Part shown: positions 26,521 through 41,753 of the stretch, in pieces | How positions within the stretch are numbered: position 1 is the stretch's first letter | Layout: each line of letters begins with the position of its first letter | From: Qipengyuania citrea | GTDB taxonomy: Bacteria > Pseudomonadota > Alphaproteobacteria > Sphingomonadales > Sphingomonadaceae | Assembly (NCBI RefSeq): GCF_009828015.1 | Contig: NZ_WTYG01000002.1 | Coordinates: 825,360-889,359, forward strand | Length of the DNA stretch: 64,000 nucleotides | Direction: 5' to 3' | Translations under genes and position numbers: made by a program | Notes under the pieces: generated by a model | The model's database searches: none | The model's input: the letters and a program-made list of their open reading frames with translations, nothing else | What the model was told of the DNA's origin: nothing

Positions 26521-28533
26521 TCAGAGGCCGATCTTCACCCCCGCCCAGACAGTCCGCGGGACGCCGAGATCGATCGATCCGCTCTGGTTGCGGGTGATGA
26601 TGGTCTCGTCGGTCAGATTTTCGCCACGAAGCACCAGCGCGACATCTCGAAGCAGGGGTATCTGCGCGTAGGCATCCAGCGTGGTCGCGGCTGGCAGGAC
26701 GTTGGTTTCGCGATCGTCCTCGAACTGCGCACCGACATGACGGATCGTGGCCGAAAGCAGCCAGGCTTCTGCCGGGCGCCAGGCAAGCGATGCCCCGCCG
26801 ACAAAGCGCGGCGTCTGCGACGGACGGTTTCCGTCGAGCACTGCAGCAAATCCCGAACCGCGCGCTTCGGCATCCGTCCATGAAGCCGAAGCATCGAAGG
26901 AGAGCCGCCCGACATTCGCAGATGCGGCGGCTTCGAGGCCGCGCGCACGGATCGCGTCGATATTGCGGCGCTGACGCAGATTGGTGCCCAGCGTGACGTT
27001 GGCCACCGCATTCTTCACCCGGTTGTCGAAGGCGGTCAGCGACAGTTTGACGCCCGATGACGGCGTGAGATCGACACCCGCCTCGAACCCTTCGAGACGC
27101 TCGTTCTCGAGGGCGGCATTCGCTTGCGTGACGACGGGGAAAACCACGAAGGGGCGGTACAATTCGTTCAGTGTCGGCAGCCGCAAGCCCGAATAGGCTG
27201 CTGCACGAAGGGCGATCAGCGGGTTCGCCCGGTACAGCAATCCTCCACGGAACGAGGCATCCCAGCCCGACCGGTCCGGATAGCCGGCATCGATCTGCAG
27301 CACGCCCGCAGCGTCGCGTTCACGGTAGAACCCGTCACGGATGGTCCAGCGATCGAGCCGCGCGCCCGCGGTCAGCACCATTGCCCCCAGGGTCCAGTCA
27401 TCCTCGATGAAGAAACCGAGATCGGTGTTGGTCCCGCCCGCCTGCCGGCGCGCAGTGACGTTACCCGAAAAGGCGCTGATAGCGGTTTCGAACAATTCGC
27501 CCTGCGCATTGCGATAGTCCACGCCCAGCCGCAGCACATGCGCATCGCCCACCGGGGGCCGCAGTTCGAACTTGCCCCCCAGCCCCGTCGCAGGCGTGTT
27601 GCGCTGGTCGAGCACGGGGACGAAGCGGCTCGAGCTGACGACGATATTGGTGAAGTTGCGTGCCTGGATATAAGCAAGCGCATCGAAGGCCCAGGCGCCG
27701 CGGCCAACCAGTCGCACGCTGGCATCCTGTCCTTCGATCGTGCTGTCGGCCCCTTCGAACCGCAGCGTGCGTTCGTCACGGTAGGCCAGCCCCCGGACCT
27801 GCAGTTCCACATCGCCCGACACCGGGGCCACGCCGCGAACCTGGGCCGACCAGCCGTCGAATGCGGCGCGCGCGCTGAGCGGAACGCGGTCCGCCTCGGG
27901 CGTGGTGAAGAATCCCTTTCCGCGGTCCCAGCGCCCTGACGCCACGACGAAACCGCTGCCGAGCTGCGCGCCGGTGCTGGCCGACAGCTCGGTTTCGCCG
28001 CGGTCATTGGCAAGCGCTTGCCCGGTGAAGCCGCCCAGCGAGTCCATACCGGCGCTCTCCAGCTCGATCGTCCCTGCCAGCGCGCCAGCACCGAAGGGCC
28101 CCGATCCCCCGCCCCGCGTTACGCGCACTTGCGCCAGGCGCTCGGGCGCGATTGCACTGAAGGGGATATAGCCGAAGAACGGATCGCTCATCGGCACACC
28201 GTCGAGCAGCACCAGCGCGCGGCTGGTCGCATTGCCGCCCAGCGCGCGCAGCGTCGCGCCCTGCGCCGAAGCATTGGCAGAACGGCTGTCCGAACGGCGG
28301 AATTGCTGGAAACCTGCGACCCCGCTCAGCGCATCCTCAATCCGGCCCGAGGGTACCGACGCCAGCTGGTCACGGTCGATGACCTGGGTATCGTAGGCCG
28401 GCGCAGCGGGTGTTTCCTCCAAACCGCTTCCGGTCACGACGATCACAGGATCATCCTGGGCGAATGCTGGGGTAGCGGCGCACAGCGCCAGCGACAGGCC
28501 GGTACCGGCCATCAAGCTGCGAAACAGGGTCAT
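26521..28533 (-). CDS. TonB-dependent outer-membrane receptor
   Basis: A 670-residue receptor. Signal peptide (LMAGTGLSLALCAATPAFAQ) is followed by a TonB-box-like DPVIVVTGSG, the plug domain (VPSGRIEDALSGVAGFQQF, ALVLLDGVPMSD, RVTRGGGSGPFGAGALAGTI) and a 22-strand barrel region ending PRTVWAGVKIGL. The frame opens at 28593, but Met at 28533 begins the signal peptide and is preferred, though no clear ribosome site precedes it. The substrate is unknown; no transporter partners are adjacent. It is divergent from acs. Confidence 0.88.
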   Translation of the reverse strand: MTLFRSLMAGTGLSLALCAATPAFAQDDPVIVVTGSGLEETPAAPAYDTQVIDRDQLASVPSGRIEDALSGVAGFQQFRRSDSRSANASAQGATLRALGGNATSRALVLLDGVPMSDPFFGYIPFSAIAPERLAQVRVTRGGGSGPFGAGALAGTIELESAGMDSLGGFTGQALANDRGETELSASTGAQLGSGFVVASGRWDRGKGFFTTPEADRVPLSARAAFDGWSAQVRGVAPVSGDVELQVRGLAYRDERTLRFEGADSTIEGQDASVRLVGRGAWAFDALAYIQARNFTNIVVSSSRFVPVLDQRNTPATGLGGKFELRPPVGDAHVLRLGVDYRNAQGELFETAISAFSGNVTARRQAGGTNTDLGFFIEDDWTLGAMVLTAGARLDRWTIRDGFYRERDAAGVLQIDAGYPDRSGWDASFRGGLLYRANPLIALRAAAYSGLRLPTLNELYRPFVVFPVVTQANAALENERLEGFEAGVDLTPSSGVKLSLTAFDNRVKNAVANVTLGTNLRQRRNIDAIRARGLEAAASANVGRLSFDASASWTDAEARGSGFAAVLDGNRPSQTPRFVGGASLAWRPAEAWLLSATIRHVGAQFEDDRETNVLPAATTLDAYAQIPLLRDVALVLRGENLTDETIITRNQSGSIDLGVPRTVWAGVKIGL

Positions 28534-28639
28534 GGGGGGCGCCGTAACCGGTGGAACGCCGAATTGCGAGGCCCGACTAACCGTTTGCAGCATCGCGCCG
28601 AATGCCTAGAGATACACACACAAGAGGGAGAAATGCGGC

Positions 28640-30589
<1,950 letters not shown>

Positions 30590-30683
30590 ATGCGGTGCCG
30601 CGTGTGGTTCCCCCGCATGTAGCGTTATCGCACGATTAACCAGCCGGGGCGCATAAATCGCTCATGGAAGCGGGCCTTGCATC

Positions 30684-31883
30684 ATGTGGTTGGTAAAGCA
30701 CGTTGCGGCGCGCACGCAGGGTTCGGACTGGCGGGGTTATTTCCTGATCGGCTGCGTCGCCGTTCTGGCCCTGCTACTGGCGGGCGCCAGCTGGAGCGCC
30801 CGGCAATCCTCGATCGAGCGCACCGCGGCAGAACAGCGCCAGGATCAGACTCTGCAGGTCCTGCTCGAAACCGACCACCTGCGCTCGGCAGCGCTGCAGC
30901 AGGTGCGCGGCGGTCGCGGCTATCTGCTGACCGGGAGGCCTGCCTTTCTCGAGCCTTTCAACGAGGGTCGCCAGGCCGCGGCTACGGCGCACGAACGACT
31001 GACTGCGCTGATCGGCGACAATCGCGACCAGTTGCTGCGGACCCGCGCATTGGCAATCGATCTGGCGCATCTGAACATGGTCATTGATGCGATGATCAAG
31101 CTGGCCGACGAAGGCCGTCAGAGCGACGCGATGCGGATCATGCGAAGCGGGAGCGACCGCGATGCAATCGAGGCGATTACCCACACTCTCGATGCGATCC
31201 AGGCAAGCGAGCGCGAAGCACTGGCGGCGTCCTCGCGTGCAGCGCAGAGAAGCGCTGTCGCTAACGAGCTCTACCAATATCTGCTGGCCGGGATCGGTCT
31301 GTTGCTGCTGGGCCTGTCGATCGTCACCACGAACTACGTCCGCAAGGCGCTGGCGCGCGAAGATGCCGCCCGGCGCGAGCTCGAAGTCTTCGCCATGACC
31401 GATGCGCTGACCGCCCTCCCCAACCGTCGCTCGTTCATGAGCGATCTCAGCCGGGAGATCGCGGCATCGCAGGCCGAACAGACCCCGAGGTTGAGCCTCG
31501 CAATCTTCGACATCGATCATTTCAAGCGCATCAACGACCGCTTCGGTCACCCGGCTGGGGACGCGGTTATCGAAGAAGTTGCCAAACGGGCGAAATCGGC
31601 CCTGCGCGAGAACGATATCGTCGGGCGTATCGGCGGCGAGGAATTCGGCGTGATCCTGCCGCGCGCCGATCTCGCCAGCGCGCGGGCGGTGTGCGGCCGA
31701 TTGCGCGAAACAATCGCCGGGACACCGGTGGTGCGCGATGATGCGATCATCGCCTTTACCGTCAGCGTGGGGATCGCCCAGTTCCAGGCAGACGATGATA
31801 TCGACCATCTGATGACGCGTGCCGATGCCGCGCTTTACGATGCCAAGACCAGCGGCAGGAACCAGGTCCGCACCACTGCGTGA
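30684..31883 (+). CDS. CHASE3-type diguanylate cyclase
   Basis: A 399-residue membrane protein. A helix (GYFLIGCVAVLALLLAGASW) and a second one (~200-220, YLLAGIGLLLLGLSIVTT) bracket a helical CHASE3-like periplasmic domain. The C-terminal GGDEF domain carries GGEEF and, five residues earlier, RxxD (REND), the c-di-GMP inhibitory site, so it should make c-di-GMP with product feedback. An EAL protein at 39253-40578 could oppose it, but the two are not linked. The downstream phosphatase start follows closely. Confidence 0.88.
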   Translation: MWLVKHVAARTQGSDWRGYFLIGCVAVLALLLAGASWSARQSSIERTAAEQRQDQTLQVLLETDHLRSAALQQVRGGRGYLLTGRPAFLEPFNEGRQAAATAHERLTALIGDNRDQLLRTRALAIDLAHLNMVIDAMIKLADEGRQSDAMRIMRSGSDRDAIEAITHTLDAIQASEREALAASSRAAQRSAVANELYQYLLAGIGLLLLGLSIVTTNYVRKALAREDAARRELEVFAMTDALTALPNRRSFMSDLSREIAASQAEQTPRLSLAIFDIDHFKRINDRFGHPAGDAVIEEVAKRAKSALRENDIVGRIGGEEFGVILPRADLASARAVCGRLRETIAGTPVVRDDAIIAFTVSVGIAQFQADDDIDHLMTRADAALYDAKTSGRNQVRTTA

Positions 31884-31921
31884 GGGTTGCGCCGACGCCG
31901 GTCGCCCGGTTAAGTCGCACC

Positions 31922-32395
31922 ATGTCCACGCCCAGCATCCTGTTCGTCTGCCTCGGCAACATCTGTCGTTCGCCTCTCGCCGAAGCGGCCTTCCGCAAAG
32001 CTGCCGACGAGGCCGGGCTCGAGGTCCATGTCGCCAGCGCAGGCACCGCGGGATACCATGTCGGCGAAGCACCCGATCCGCGGACCATCGCCGAAGCCCG
32101 CCAACGCGGCGTGGACGTCACCGGCTATCGCGGACGGCAGCTTGCCGCACAGGATTTCCACGACTTCGACTACATCTTCGGCATGGACCGTTCGAACATG
32201 GCCAATATCGCCCGCGTCGATCCGGGCGATGGCAGGGCGCGGGTCGCCATGTTGCTCGATATCGTCCCCGGGCAGGAAGGGCGCGAAGTGGCCGATCCCT
32301 ATTACGGCGGGGCCGACGGCTTCGGCGCGACATGGAACGAAGTCGACGCGGGAGCCCGCGCGCTGGTCGCCGTCCTGCTCGATGAGACACGCTGA
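31922..32395 (+). CDS. Low-molecular-weight protein-tyrosine phosphatase
   Basis: A 157-residue cysteine phosphatase: P-loop VCLGNICRS at the N-terminus (C-x5-R-S) and the acid loop DPYYGG near the C-terminus. A GTG at 31880 overlapping the cyclase stop would add 14 residues, but the family begins at STPSILFVCLGN, so the ATG at 31922 is chosen. It dephosphorylates tyrosine on proteins; in many bacteria it opposes polysaccharide tyrosine kinases, none of which are nearby. It overlaps the fructosamine kinase gene by 14 nt. Confidence 0.9.
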   Translation: MSTPSILFVCLGNICRSPLAEAAFRKAADEAGLEVHVASAGTAGYHVGEAPDPRTIAEARQRGVDVTGYRGRQLAAQDFHDFDYIFGMDRSNMANIARVDPGDGRARVAMLLDIVPGQEGREVADPYYGGADGFGATWNEVDAGARALVAVLLDETR

Positions 32396-33188
32396 CGCCG
32401 TCCTCGAGCCGCTCTGCGGCGCCAAGGTCATCGGGGCCGAGACCCTCGCGGGCGGCGATACCTCGGGCGCCAGCCGTCTAGCGCTGGCCGACGGACGGAC
32501 GCTTATCGCCAAGCACGGTCCCACGACTGCGCGGGAAGCCCGCATGCTCGGTGCGATGCATGCGCTGGGTGCGCCAGTCCCCGAGGTGGTCGGCATGCAG
32601 GATGACTGGCTCGTGATGACCGACGCGGGTGCCGCACGCCCGTTGGACGAAACGGCCTGGCATTCGCTCGCCGGCGCTCTCGACATCCTGCACGCAGCCG
32701 CGAAGGCCGAGCCTTACGGATGGAGCGAGGACCATGTCTTTCGCCACGTTGCGGTTCACAATGCGCAGCGCACCGACTGGGTCGAATTCTGGCGCGACCA
32801 GCGCCTGCTGTGTCATGTTCCACACCTGCCTGCACCATTGGCGCAGCGCGTGGAGACTCTGGCCGCAAGGCTGCCCGACCTGTTGCCCAGCCGTCCGCCT
32901 CCCGCGCTACTCCACGGTGACCTGTGGGGCGGCAATATCGTCTGGAACGGCGCAGCACTGACGCTGATCGATCCGTGCGCCTATCATGGCGACCGCGAGG
33001 TCGATGCCGCCGCACTGACCGTTTTCGACAGCCCGCCCGAAGGGTTCTTCGACCAGCTCGAACTGGCTGCCGGCTGGCGCGCGCGTCTGCCTGCTTACCG
33101 GCTGTGGATGTGGTTGATCCATGTGCGGCTGTTCGGGCAGAGCTATTGTGCTCCGGCGGAGAGAGACCTCGCACTGCTCGGCTGCTAA
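32382..33188 (+). CDS. Fructosamine kinase-family protein
   Basis: A 268-residue kinase of the fructosamine/ribulosamine-3-kinase family, which repairs glycated proteins by phosphorylating the sugar adduct. The catalytic loop LLHGDLWGGNIVW and the metal-binding LIDPCAYHGDRE are clear, as is WVEFWRDQRL. The chosen ATG (32382) lies inside the end of the phosphatase gene; a longer frame from 32028 is only a shadow of that gene. Its TAA overlaps the recG stop on the other strand. Pairing with LMW-PTP suggests a damage-repair role. Confidence 0.85.
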   Translation: MRHADAVLEPLCGAKVIGAETLAGGDTSGASRLALADGRTLIAKHGPTTAREARMLGAMHALGAPVPEVVGMQDDWLVMTDAGAARPLDETAWHSLAGALDILHAAAKAEPYGWSEDHVFRHVAVHNAQRTDWVEFWRDQRLLCHVPHLPAPLAQRVETLAARLPDLLPSRPPPALLHGDLWGGNIVWNGAALTLIDPCAYHGDREVDAAALTVFDSPPEGFFDQLELAAGWRARLPAYRLWMWLIHVRLFGQSYCAPAERDLALLGC

Positions 33189-35248
33189 CCGCCGCGTAGC
33201 GTCTTCACGCCGAAATCGCGTTCGAACAGATACAGCAGCACGCGTGCCGCTTCTCCGCGCCGACCTTCGAGCCCGCCGTCGCGGTCCATCAGCAGGCGCG
33301 CATCGTCATAGGCCTTTGGCAGAAGTTCGGTGATCTGATCCAGCGTCGCAATCGTGAACGGCGTGTCGCCTGACTGCCGCGTGCCGAGAAGTTCGCCGCC
33401 GCCGCGCAGGCGCAAATCCTCCTCCGCAAGCAGGAAACCGTCCTGCGTCTGGCGCATCAACTTCAGTCTTTCCTGGGCGGTTTCGGACAGCGCCTCGCCA
33501 TGAAGCAGCACGCAGAAGGATTTCTGACTGCCGCGGCCCACCCGGCCACGCAGCTGGTGCAGTTGGGCCAGCCCGAAGCGTTCCGCCTGCTCGATCACCA
33601 TCAACGTGGCATTGGGGACATCGACGCCCACTTCGATCACGGTCGTCGCCACCAGCAATTTCGCATCACCGCGCGCGAACCGCTCCATTGCGGTGTCTTT
33701 CGCTTCACCCGGCATCTGTCCATGGACCATGACCACGTCGTCACCGAAGCGCTCCTTCAGCGCTGCATAGCGCGCTTCGGCGGCGGCGATATCTTCGGGA
33801 CCATCCATTTCGCGCACCATCGGGCACACCCAATAGGCTTGCCGCCCCTCTGCCATCTGCGCGGCCAGCCGGTCGACCAGCGCCGCCAGCTTCTCCTGCC
33901 CCATCACCACCGTATCGATTGCCTGCCGTCCGGGTGGCAGTTCGTCGAGCTTGCTGACGTCGAGTTCGCCATATTGCGCCAGCGTCAGCGTACGCGGGAT
34001 CGGTGTCGCGGTCATCGCCAGGACATGCGGTGCGCGCTTGCCCTTGCTGGCCAGCATCAGCCGCTGCCCGACCCCAAAGCGGTGCTGCTCGTCGATGACC
34101 ACCATCGCCAGGTTGCGATAGGCGACCTTGTCCTGGAAAATTGCATGTGTGCCCACGACGATGTCGATGCTGCCGTCGAGCAGCCCCATCAGCGTTGCCT
34201 CGCGTGCCCGGCCCTTGTCGCGGCCGGTGAGCAGCGCAACGCGCGCGCCCGTCGGTTCTGCCATGCGGCGCAGGCTTTCATAATGCTGCCGGGCGAGGAT
34301 TTCGGTCGGCGCCAGCAGCGCCGCCTGTGCCCCGGCCTCCACCGCGATCAGCATCGCTTCGAGCGCGACCACCGTCTTGCCGGCACCGACATCGCCCTGC
34401 AACAGCCGGAGCATCGGCGCTTCCTGCGCCATATCGCCTTCTATTTCCGCGATCGACCGGGTCTGCGCCCCAGTCAACGGGAACGGCAGGTCGAGCTTGC
34501 CCCGATAGCTGCCGTCTCCCCGCAAAGGCTGGCCCTTGCGCTTGCGATTGTCCGCACGCACCAGCATCAACGCCAGGCTGTTGGCCAGCAGCTCGTCATA
34601 GGCGAGTCGGTCGCGCGCCGCGCCATGTTCGCTCTTGTGTGCCAGCACCAGCGCATCGCGCCAGGCCGGCCAGTCCGCCTTGTCGCGCTGTGTTCCTTCG
34701 ATCCATTCGGGCAGTTCGGGCGCGCGCGCCAAGGCTTGTTCGACCAGACCCGCCACCCGCGGCTGGGTCAGCCCTTCGGAAAGGCGGTAGACAGGCTCGC
34801 ACAGCCGCTGCATCGTCTCGCCGCCCTCCTCGACCACATGATCGGGATGGATGATCTGGAGCATGTCGCCGAACCGTTCCAGCTTGCCCGCAACCCAGCG
34901 AGTTTCGCCTTCGGGCAATTGCTTCTTCGCGGTATAGGACGCGCGCCCGAAATAGGTGAGCGCCACCACGTTGCCCGCCGCATCCTGCGCCAGCACGCGG
35001 TAGGGCGCACGCGGGTTGCGGCTGCTGCGATGTTCGCCGATCGTCAGTTTCACGACGATCTGCTCGCCCTCGCCGCCATCGTCGATATTGTCGATCGCAC
35101 GCCGCGTCACGAACCGTTCGGGCAGGTGGTAGGCGATATCGCGCACCCGCGTCAGGCCGAGCTTGTCGAGCGGCTTCTTCAGCTTGGGGCCCACCCCTTC
35201 GAGCGTCCCGGTCTCGGCAAACAGCGGATTGAGGATATCAGGGCGCAT
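33185..35248 (-). CDS. recG: ATP-dependent DNA helicase RecG
   Basis: A 687-residue helicase that remodels stalled forks and branched DNA. The N-terminal wedge/OB region (~60-170) is followed by helicase motifs: GDVGAGKTVVA (Walker A), VIDEQHRFGVGQR (DEQH), MTATPIPRTL and QLRGRVGRG. Length is as usual. It is convergent with the fructosamine kinase (overlapping stops) and divergent from sdhE, an arrangement common in Alphaproteobacteria. Confidence 0.95.
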   Translation of the reverse strand: MRPDILNPLFAETGTLEGVGPKLKKPLDKLGLTRVRDIAYHLPERFVTRRAIDNIDDGGEGEQIVVKLTIGEHRSSRNPRAPYRVLAQDAAGNVVALTYFGRASYTAKKQLPEGETRWVAGKLERFGDMLQIIHPDHVVEEGGETMQRLCEPVYRLSEGLTQPRVAGLVEQALARAPELPEWIEGTQRDKADWPAWRDALVLAHKSEHGAARDRLAYDELLANSLALMLVRADNRKRKGQPLRGDGSYRGKLDLPFPLTGAQTRSIAEIEGDMAQEAPMLRLLQGDVGAGKTVVALEAMLIAVEAGAQAALLAPTEILARQHYESLRRMAEPTGARVALLTGRDKGRAREATLMGLLDGSIDIVVGTHAIFQDKVAYRNLAMVVIDEQHRFGVGQRLMLASKGKRAPHVLAMTATPIPRTLTLAQYGELDVSKLDELPPGRQAIDTVVMGQEKLAALVDRLAAQMAEGRQAYWVCPMVREMDGPEDIAAAEARYAALKERFGDDVVMVHGQMPGEAKDTAMERFARGDAKLLVATTVIEVGVDVPNATLMVIEQAERFGLAQLHQLRGRVGRGSQKSFCVLLHGEALSETAQERLKLMRQTQDGFLLAEEDLRLRGGGELLGTRQSGDTPFTIATLDQITELLPKAYDDARLLMDRDGGLEGRRGEAARVLLYLFERDFGVKTLRGG

Positions 35249-35366
35249 GGCCGCACATAGCCATCAACGCCAAGCTGGCGAAAGCGGCAAGCGCATTGCC
35301 CGAAGCCGCGCTTGTGGATAGCGATCCCAACTTGCGCTGCGCGGGCACGCGCGATAGGCGCTTCGC

Positions 35367-35645
35367 ATGCCCGATCTCCTGACATTCGACGGCCGCAAGC
35401 AACGCGCCAAGTTCCGTGCCTGGCATCGCGGCACGCGCGAGGCCGACTACATGATGGGCGGCTTCTACGATCGCTACAACGCCGATTGGAGCGAAAACGA
35501 ACTGGCCTGGTTCGAGGCGCTGCTCGAGGAAGACGACGTCGACGTGATGGCCTGGGCGCTCAAGACCGCACCCACCCCGCCCCGCTTCCAGGGCGAACTG
35601 ATGGCGGCGATGCAGCGGCTCGATTACGTGGATATTCCGCGTTGA
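35367..35645 (+). CDS. sdhE: Succinate dehydrogenase assembly factor SdhE
   Basis: A 92-residue protein of the SdhE/SDH5/YgfY family that helps attach FAD to succinate dehydrogenase. The signature HRGTREADYMMGGF includes the RGxxE motif that contacts the flavoprotein. It lies between recG and mfd in the usual alphaproteobacterial order. Confidence 0.92.
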   Translation: MPDLLTFDGRKQRAKFRAWHRGTREADYMMGGFYDRYNADWSENELAWFEALLEEDDVDVMAWALKTAPTPPRFQGELMAAMQRLDYVDIPR

Positions 35646-35761
35646 CGACCCGGCGCTAGCGCCTATCTCCCTTCCGATACGCCGCGCACCCCCTTCCCGA
35701 TCGGGCAGGGGGCGAAGCAGCGTGTGCGGAACGCCGCGCGCTCTTGAACGCTAGGAACACC

Positions 35762-39252
<3,491 letters not shown>

Positions 39253-39256
<4 letters not shown>

Positions 39257-40578
39257 CTGTTGGCGAGCCTAAGGAATTCCTGCGCCGTCATCGGCTTGGC
39301 GCGCAGGAATCCCTGATAGGCCTTGCAGCCCGCCGCCTGCATGAATTCGCGCTGCGCCTCCTGCTCGACACCCTCGACCACCACGGTGAGATCAAGCGCC
39401 GCCGCCATGGCGACGATGGCGTGGACGACTGCCTTGTCGCGTTCGTCCTCGAGCACACCATCAAGCATCGAGCGATCGAGCTTGATGCAATCGATCGGCA
39501 GCACCTTGAGATAGCGGAAATTGCAGAAGCCGGCGCCGAAATCGTCCAGCGCGATCTGCACGCCGAACAGTTTCAGTTGGTCGAGCACGCGGCTCACCCG
39601 GTCGAGATCGGCGAGCAGGACCTGTTCGACGAGTTCGAGCGTGATCCGCCCCAACGGAAAGCCGATCCGCTCGGCCATCTGCGCGAAATCGATGGCGAAA
39701 TTCTCGACCGCCAGATCGACCGGGGTGATATTGATCGAAAGCTGCAGGTGCTTGGGCCAGGCAAGGGCCTCTTCCAGCGCGCGCGCGACGATATGGCGCG
39801 ACAGATGCGCGATATGGTCCGCCCGCTCGGCAATCTGGAACAGCGCCCCACCCCCGATACGGCCGACAACCGGGTGATCCCAGCGCGCAAGCGCTTCGGC
39901 GCCGATTATGCGGTCGTCTTCCAGCGAATATTGGGGCTGGAAGAGGATCTGGATCTCGTTGCGGTCGATCGCGGCAAGCAGATCGGCTTCGAACTGGCGG
40001 TTGGAACGCCCGGCATGCGCCGCTTCCCCCGTCGACCAGTCGATCCGCCGACGGTTGCTCTCGCGCATTCCCTCGGCCACCGCCGCCAGGCGTTCCAGCA
40101 CGCTTTCGGGATCGTCCTTCTCGGTTACCCGCATCAGCGCGATGCGCGGCCATAGACGCAGGCTGCTTCCCCCGCCCTCGGGGCTGGCGATAGGCAGGGC
40201 GATGGCGTCGGCCAGTGCTTCGGCAAGCCATTGCCAGCGTTCGCGGCTGCATTCCTGCCGCGCGAGCAGCAGGAACGTGCCACCGTTCAGCCGTGCCGCA
40301 ACCCAGGCATTGCTGCTTTCGAGCTCATCGGCGGCGAAGTGCTTGATCCGCTGCGCCACTTCGACCAGCGCACCGTCACCGGCCAGTTCCCCGAAAGCCA
40401 CGTTTACATTATCGATCCGGCCGAGCGTAATGAGCATCGCCTGGATCGGGCAGGCGATGGTGTCCGAAGGCCATTCGCGCTGCCAGCGCGCTATCGTCTC
40501 ACGTGCGGACGGCTGATCGGCCAGACCGGTAAGTGCGTCGCGCGTTTTCCTCATCGGTTCTTGTGGGTTAGTGGCCAT
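39253..40578 (-). CDS. EAL-domain c-di-GMP phosphodiesterase with degenerate GGDEF
   Basis: A 441-residue protein without membrane helices. Residues ~30-175 look like a GGDEF fold with a lost signature (RLNGGTF), so cyclase activity is unlikely. The EAL domain follows: GAEALARW, SINITPVDLA (N), LELVEQV (E), DDFGAGFCNFRYL, IKLDRSML (K) and VVEGVEQ (E). Metal and catalytic positions are kept, so it should cleave c-di-GMP. A GTG at 40608 would add ten residues; the ATG at 40578 is preferred. It is convergent with mfd and divergent from nadK. Confidence 0.85.
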
Positions 40579-40714
40579 TTCCCAGTCCTTATCCGCGCGT
40601 AATGGCACCGTTATCAGTATTTCGGACGTGTTGCCAAATGGGACGTAGCTTCATAGGGACCGCGCGGGTACCGGGAAGCGGGTCTTGTCCGGAACGGGAG
40701 GGTCAACGGAAAGC

Positions 40715-41497
40715 ATGTCCGAATACAACCGCCTGGCCTTGGTCGTTTCCGACGCCCCGCGGGCACAGGAAGCGGCAGAGCGGGAATTTCGCTCCGTTAC
40801 GGACTGGGTCCCGCTCGAAGAAGCCGATGCCGTCGTGGTTCTCGGCGGCGACGGCTTCATGCTGCAGACGCTGCATGCCATGCTCGACACCGGCCGCATC
40901 ATTCCTGCCTATGGGCTCAACCTGGGCACAGTCGGGTTCCTGATGAACCGCAACCGCAATCCCGAAACGCTGATCAAGCGGATCGGGAAGGCCAAGCCGC
41001 ATCACATCGCACCGCTCAGGATGCAGGCCGAGACGCAGGATGGCGCGGTCCACACGTTCTGCGCCATCAACGAGGTCAGCCTGCTGCGCGAGACGCGTCA
41101 GACCGCCAAGCTGGAAGTCACGGTCGACGACAAGGTGCGCATCGCCGAACTGGTTTGCGACGGGGTGCTGGTGGCGACGCCGGCAGGTTCGACCGCATAC
41201 AACCTGTCCGCCGACGGGCCGATCCTGCCCCTCGATTCGAACCTGTTGGCGCTGACACCGATCAGCCCGTTCCGCCCGCGCCGGTGGCATGGGGCGATCC
41301 TGCCCGATCGCAGCCGCATCTCGCTGCGCGTGCTCGAACAGGAAAAGCGCCCGGTGTCCGTCGTGGCCGACCAGCGCGAACTGCGTCACGTCTCGTCGGT
41401 GGGGCTCGAAATCGCCCGCGACAGCGAATTGACGCTGCTGTTCGACCCAGGCCACGCGCTCGACGAACGCATCGTGGCCGAGCAATTCGTGGTCTGA
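40715..41497 (+). CDS. nadK: NAD kinase
   Basis: A 260-residue enzyme that makes NADP from NAD and ATP. GGDGFMLQTLH carries the GGDG motif; LNLGTVGFLMN, INEVSLLRE and TPAGSTAYNLSADGPIL are the other conserved blocks. A TTG at 40685 opens a longer frame, but the ATG at 40715 with CGGAAAG just upstream begins the family N-terminus. It is the last gene before the tRNA-Asn and the integrated element. Confidence 0.93.
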   Translation: MSEYNRLALVVSDAPRAQEAAEREFRSVTDWVPLEEADAVVVLGGDGFMLQTLHAMLDTGRIIPAYGLNLGTVGFLMNRNRNPETLIKRIGKAKPHHIAPLRMQAETQDGAVHTFCAINEVSLLRETRQTAKLEVTVDDKVRIAELVCDGVLVATPAGSTAYNLSADGPILPLDSNLLALTPISPFRPRRWHGAILPDRSRISLRVLEQEKRPVSVVADQRELRHVSSVGLEIARDSELTLLFDPGHALDERIVAEQFVV

Positions 41498-41542
41498 TGC
41501 ACCCGCCCGTGCGGCTGCGTGAAAGTTTTGCAAAATGCCCGC

Positions 41543-41571
41543 TTGCCAAACCGGAATCGCACCCATATAGG
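41543..41571 (+). promoter_or_regulatory. Probable tRNA-Asn promoter
   Basis: TTGCCA (41543-41548) and TATAGG (41566-41571) are separated by 17 bp and lie 24 nt before the tRNA gene, with a GC-rich discriminator (GCGCACCCC) as expected for stable RNA. Confidence 0.55.
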
Positions 41572-41594
41572 CGCACCCCTGCCCAGCGGGCTGC

Positions 41595-41669
41595 TCCCCG
41601 ATAGCTCAGCGGTAGAGTAGGTGACTGTTAATCACTTGGTCGTTGGTTCGAATCCAACTCGGGGAGCCA
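41595..41669 (+). tRNA. tRNA-Asn (GTT)
   Basis: A 75-nt cloverleaf with encoded CCA. Acceptor TCCCCGA pairs with TCGGGGA, followed by discriminator G and CCA (41667-41669). The D-arm is GCTCAGCGGTAGAGT-like, the anticodon loop ACTGTTAAT gives GTT (Asn), and the T-arm contains GGTTCGAATCC. Its 3' end is the integration site of the element that follows; the gene stays complete because the element carries the matching end. Confidence 0.95.
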
Positions 41670-41672
41670 CTT
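41651..41672. repeat. attL: attL (22-bp core, tRNA-Asn 3' end)
   Basis: These 22 bp, starting AATCCAACTCGGGG in the T-arm and running through CCA into ACTT, recur exactly at 58989-59010. Flanks differ on both sides (gaatcc vs gcaatcc before, acttac vs actttt after), so this is a bounded direct repeat as left by a tyrosine integrase. Confidence 0.9.
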
Positions 41673-41753
41673 ACATTCTCTAAGCGATTGAGACTGTAAG
41701 ACTTTTTGGTTGAGCGCTTGGATCGCTACCACAAAACTTCCCACACTGCGCTT

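Noticed and set aside
33500..35260. 586-codon rightward frame opposite recG
   Set aside because: Antisense of helicase motifs; His/Arg-rich product typical of shadows.
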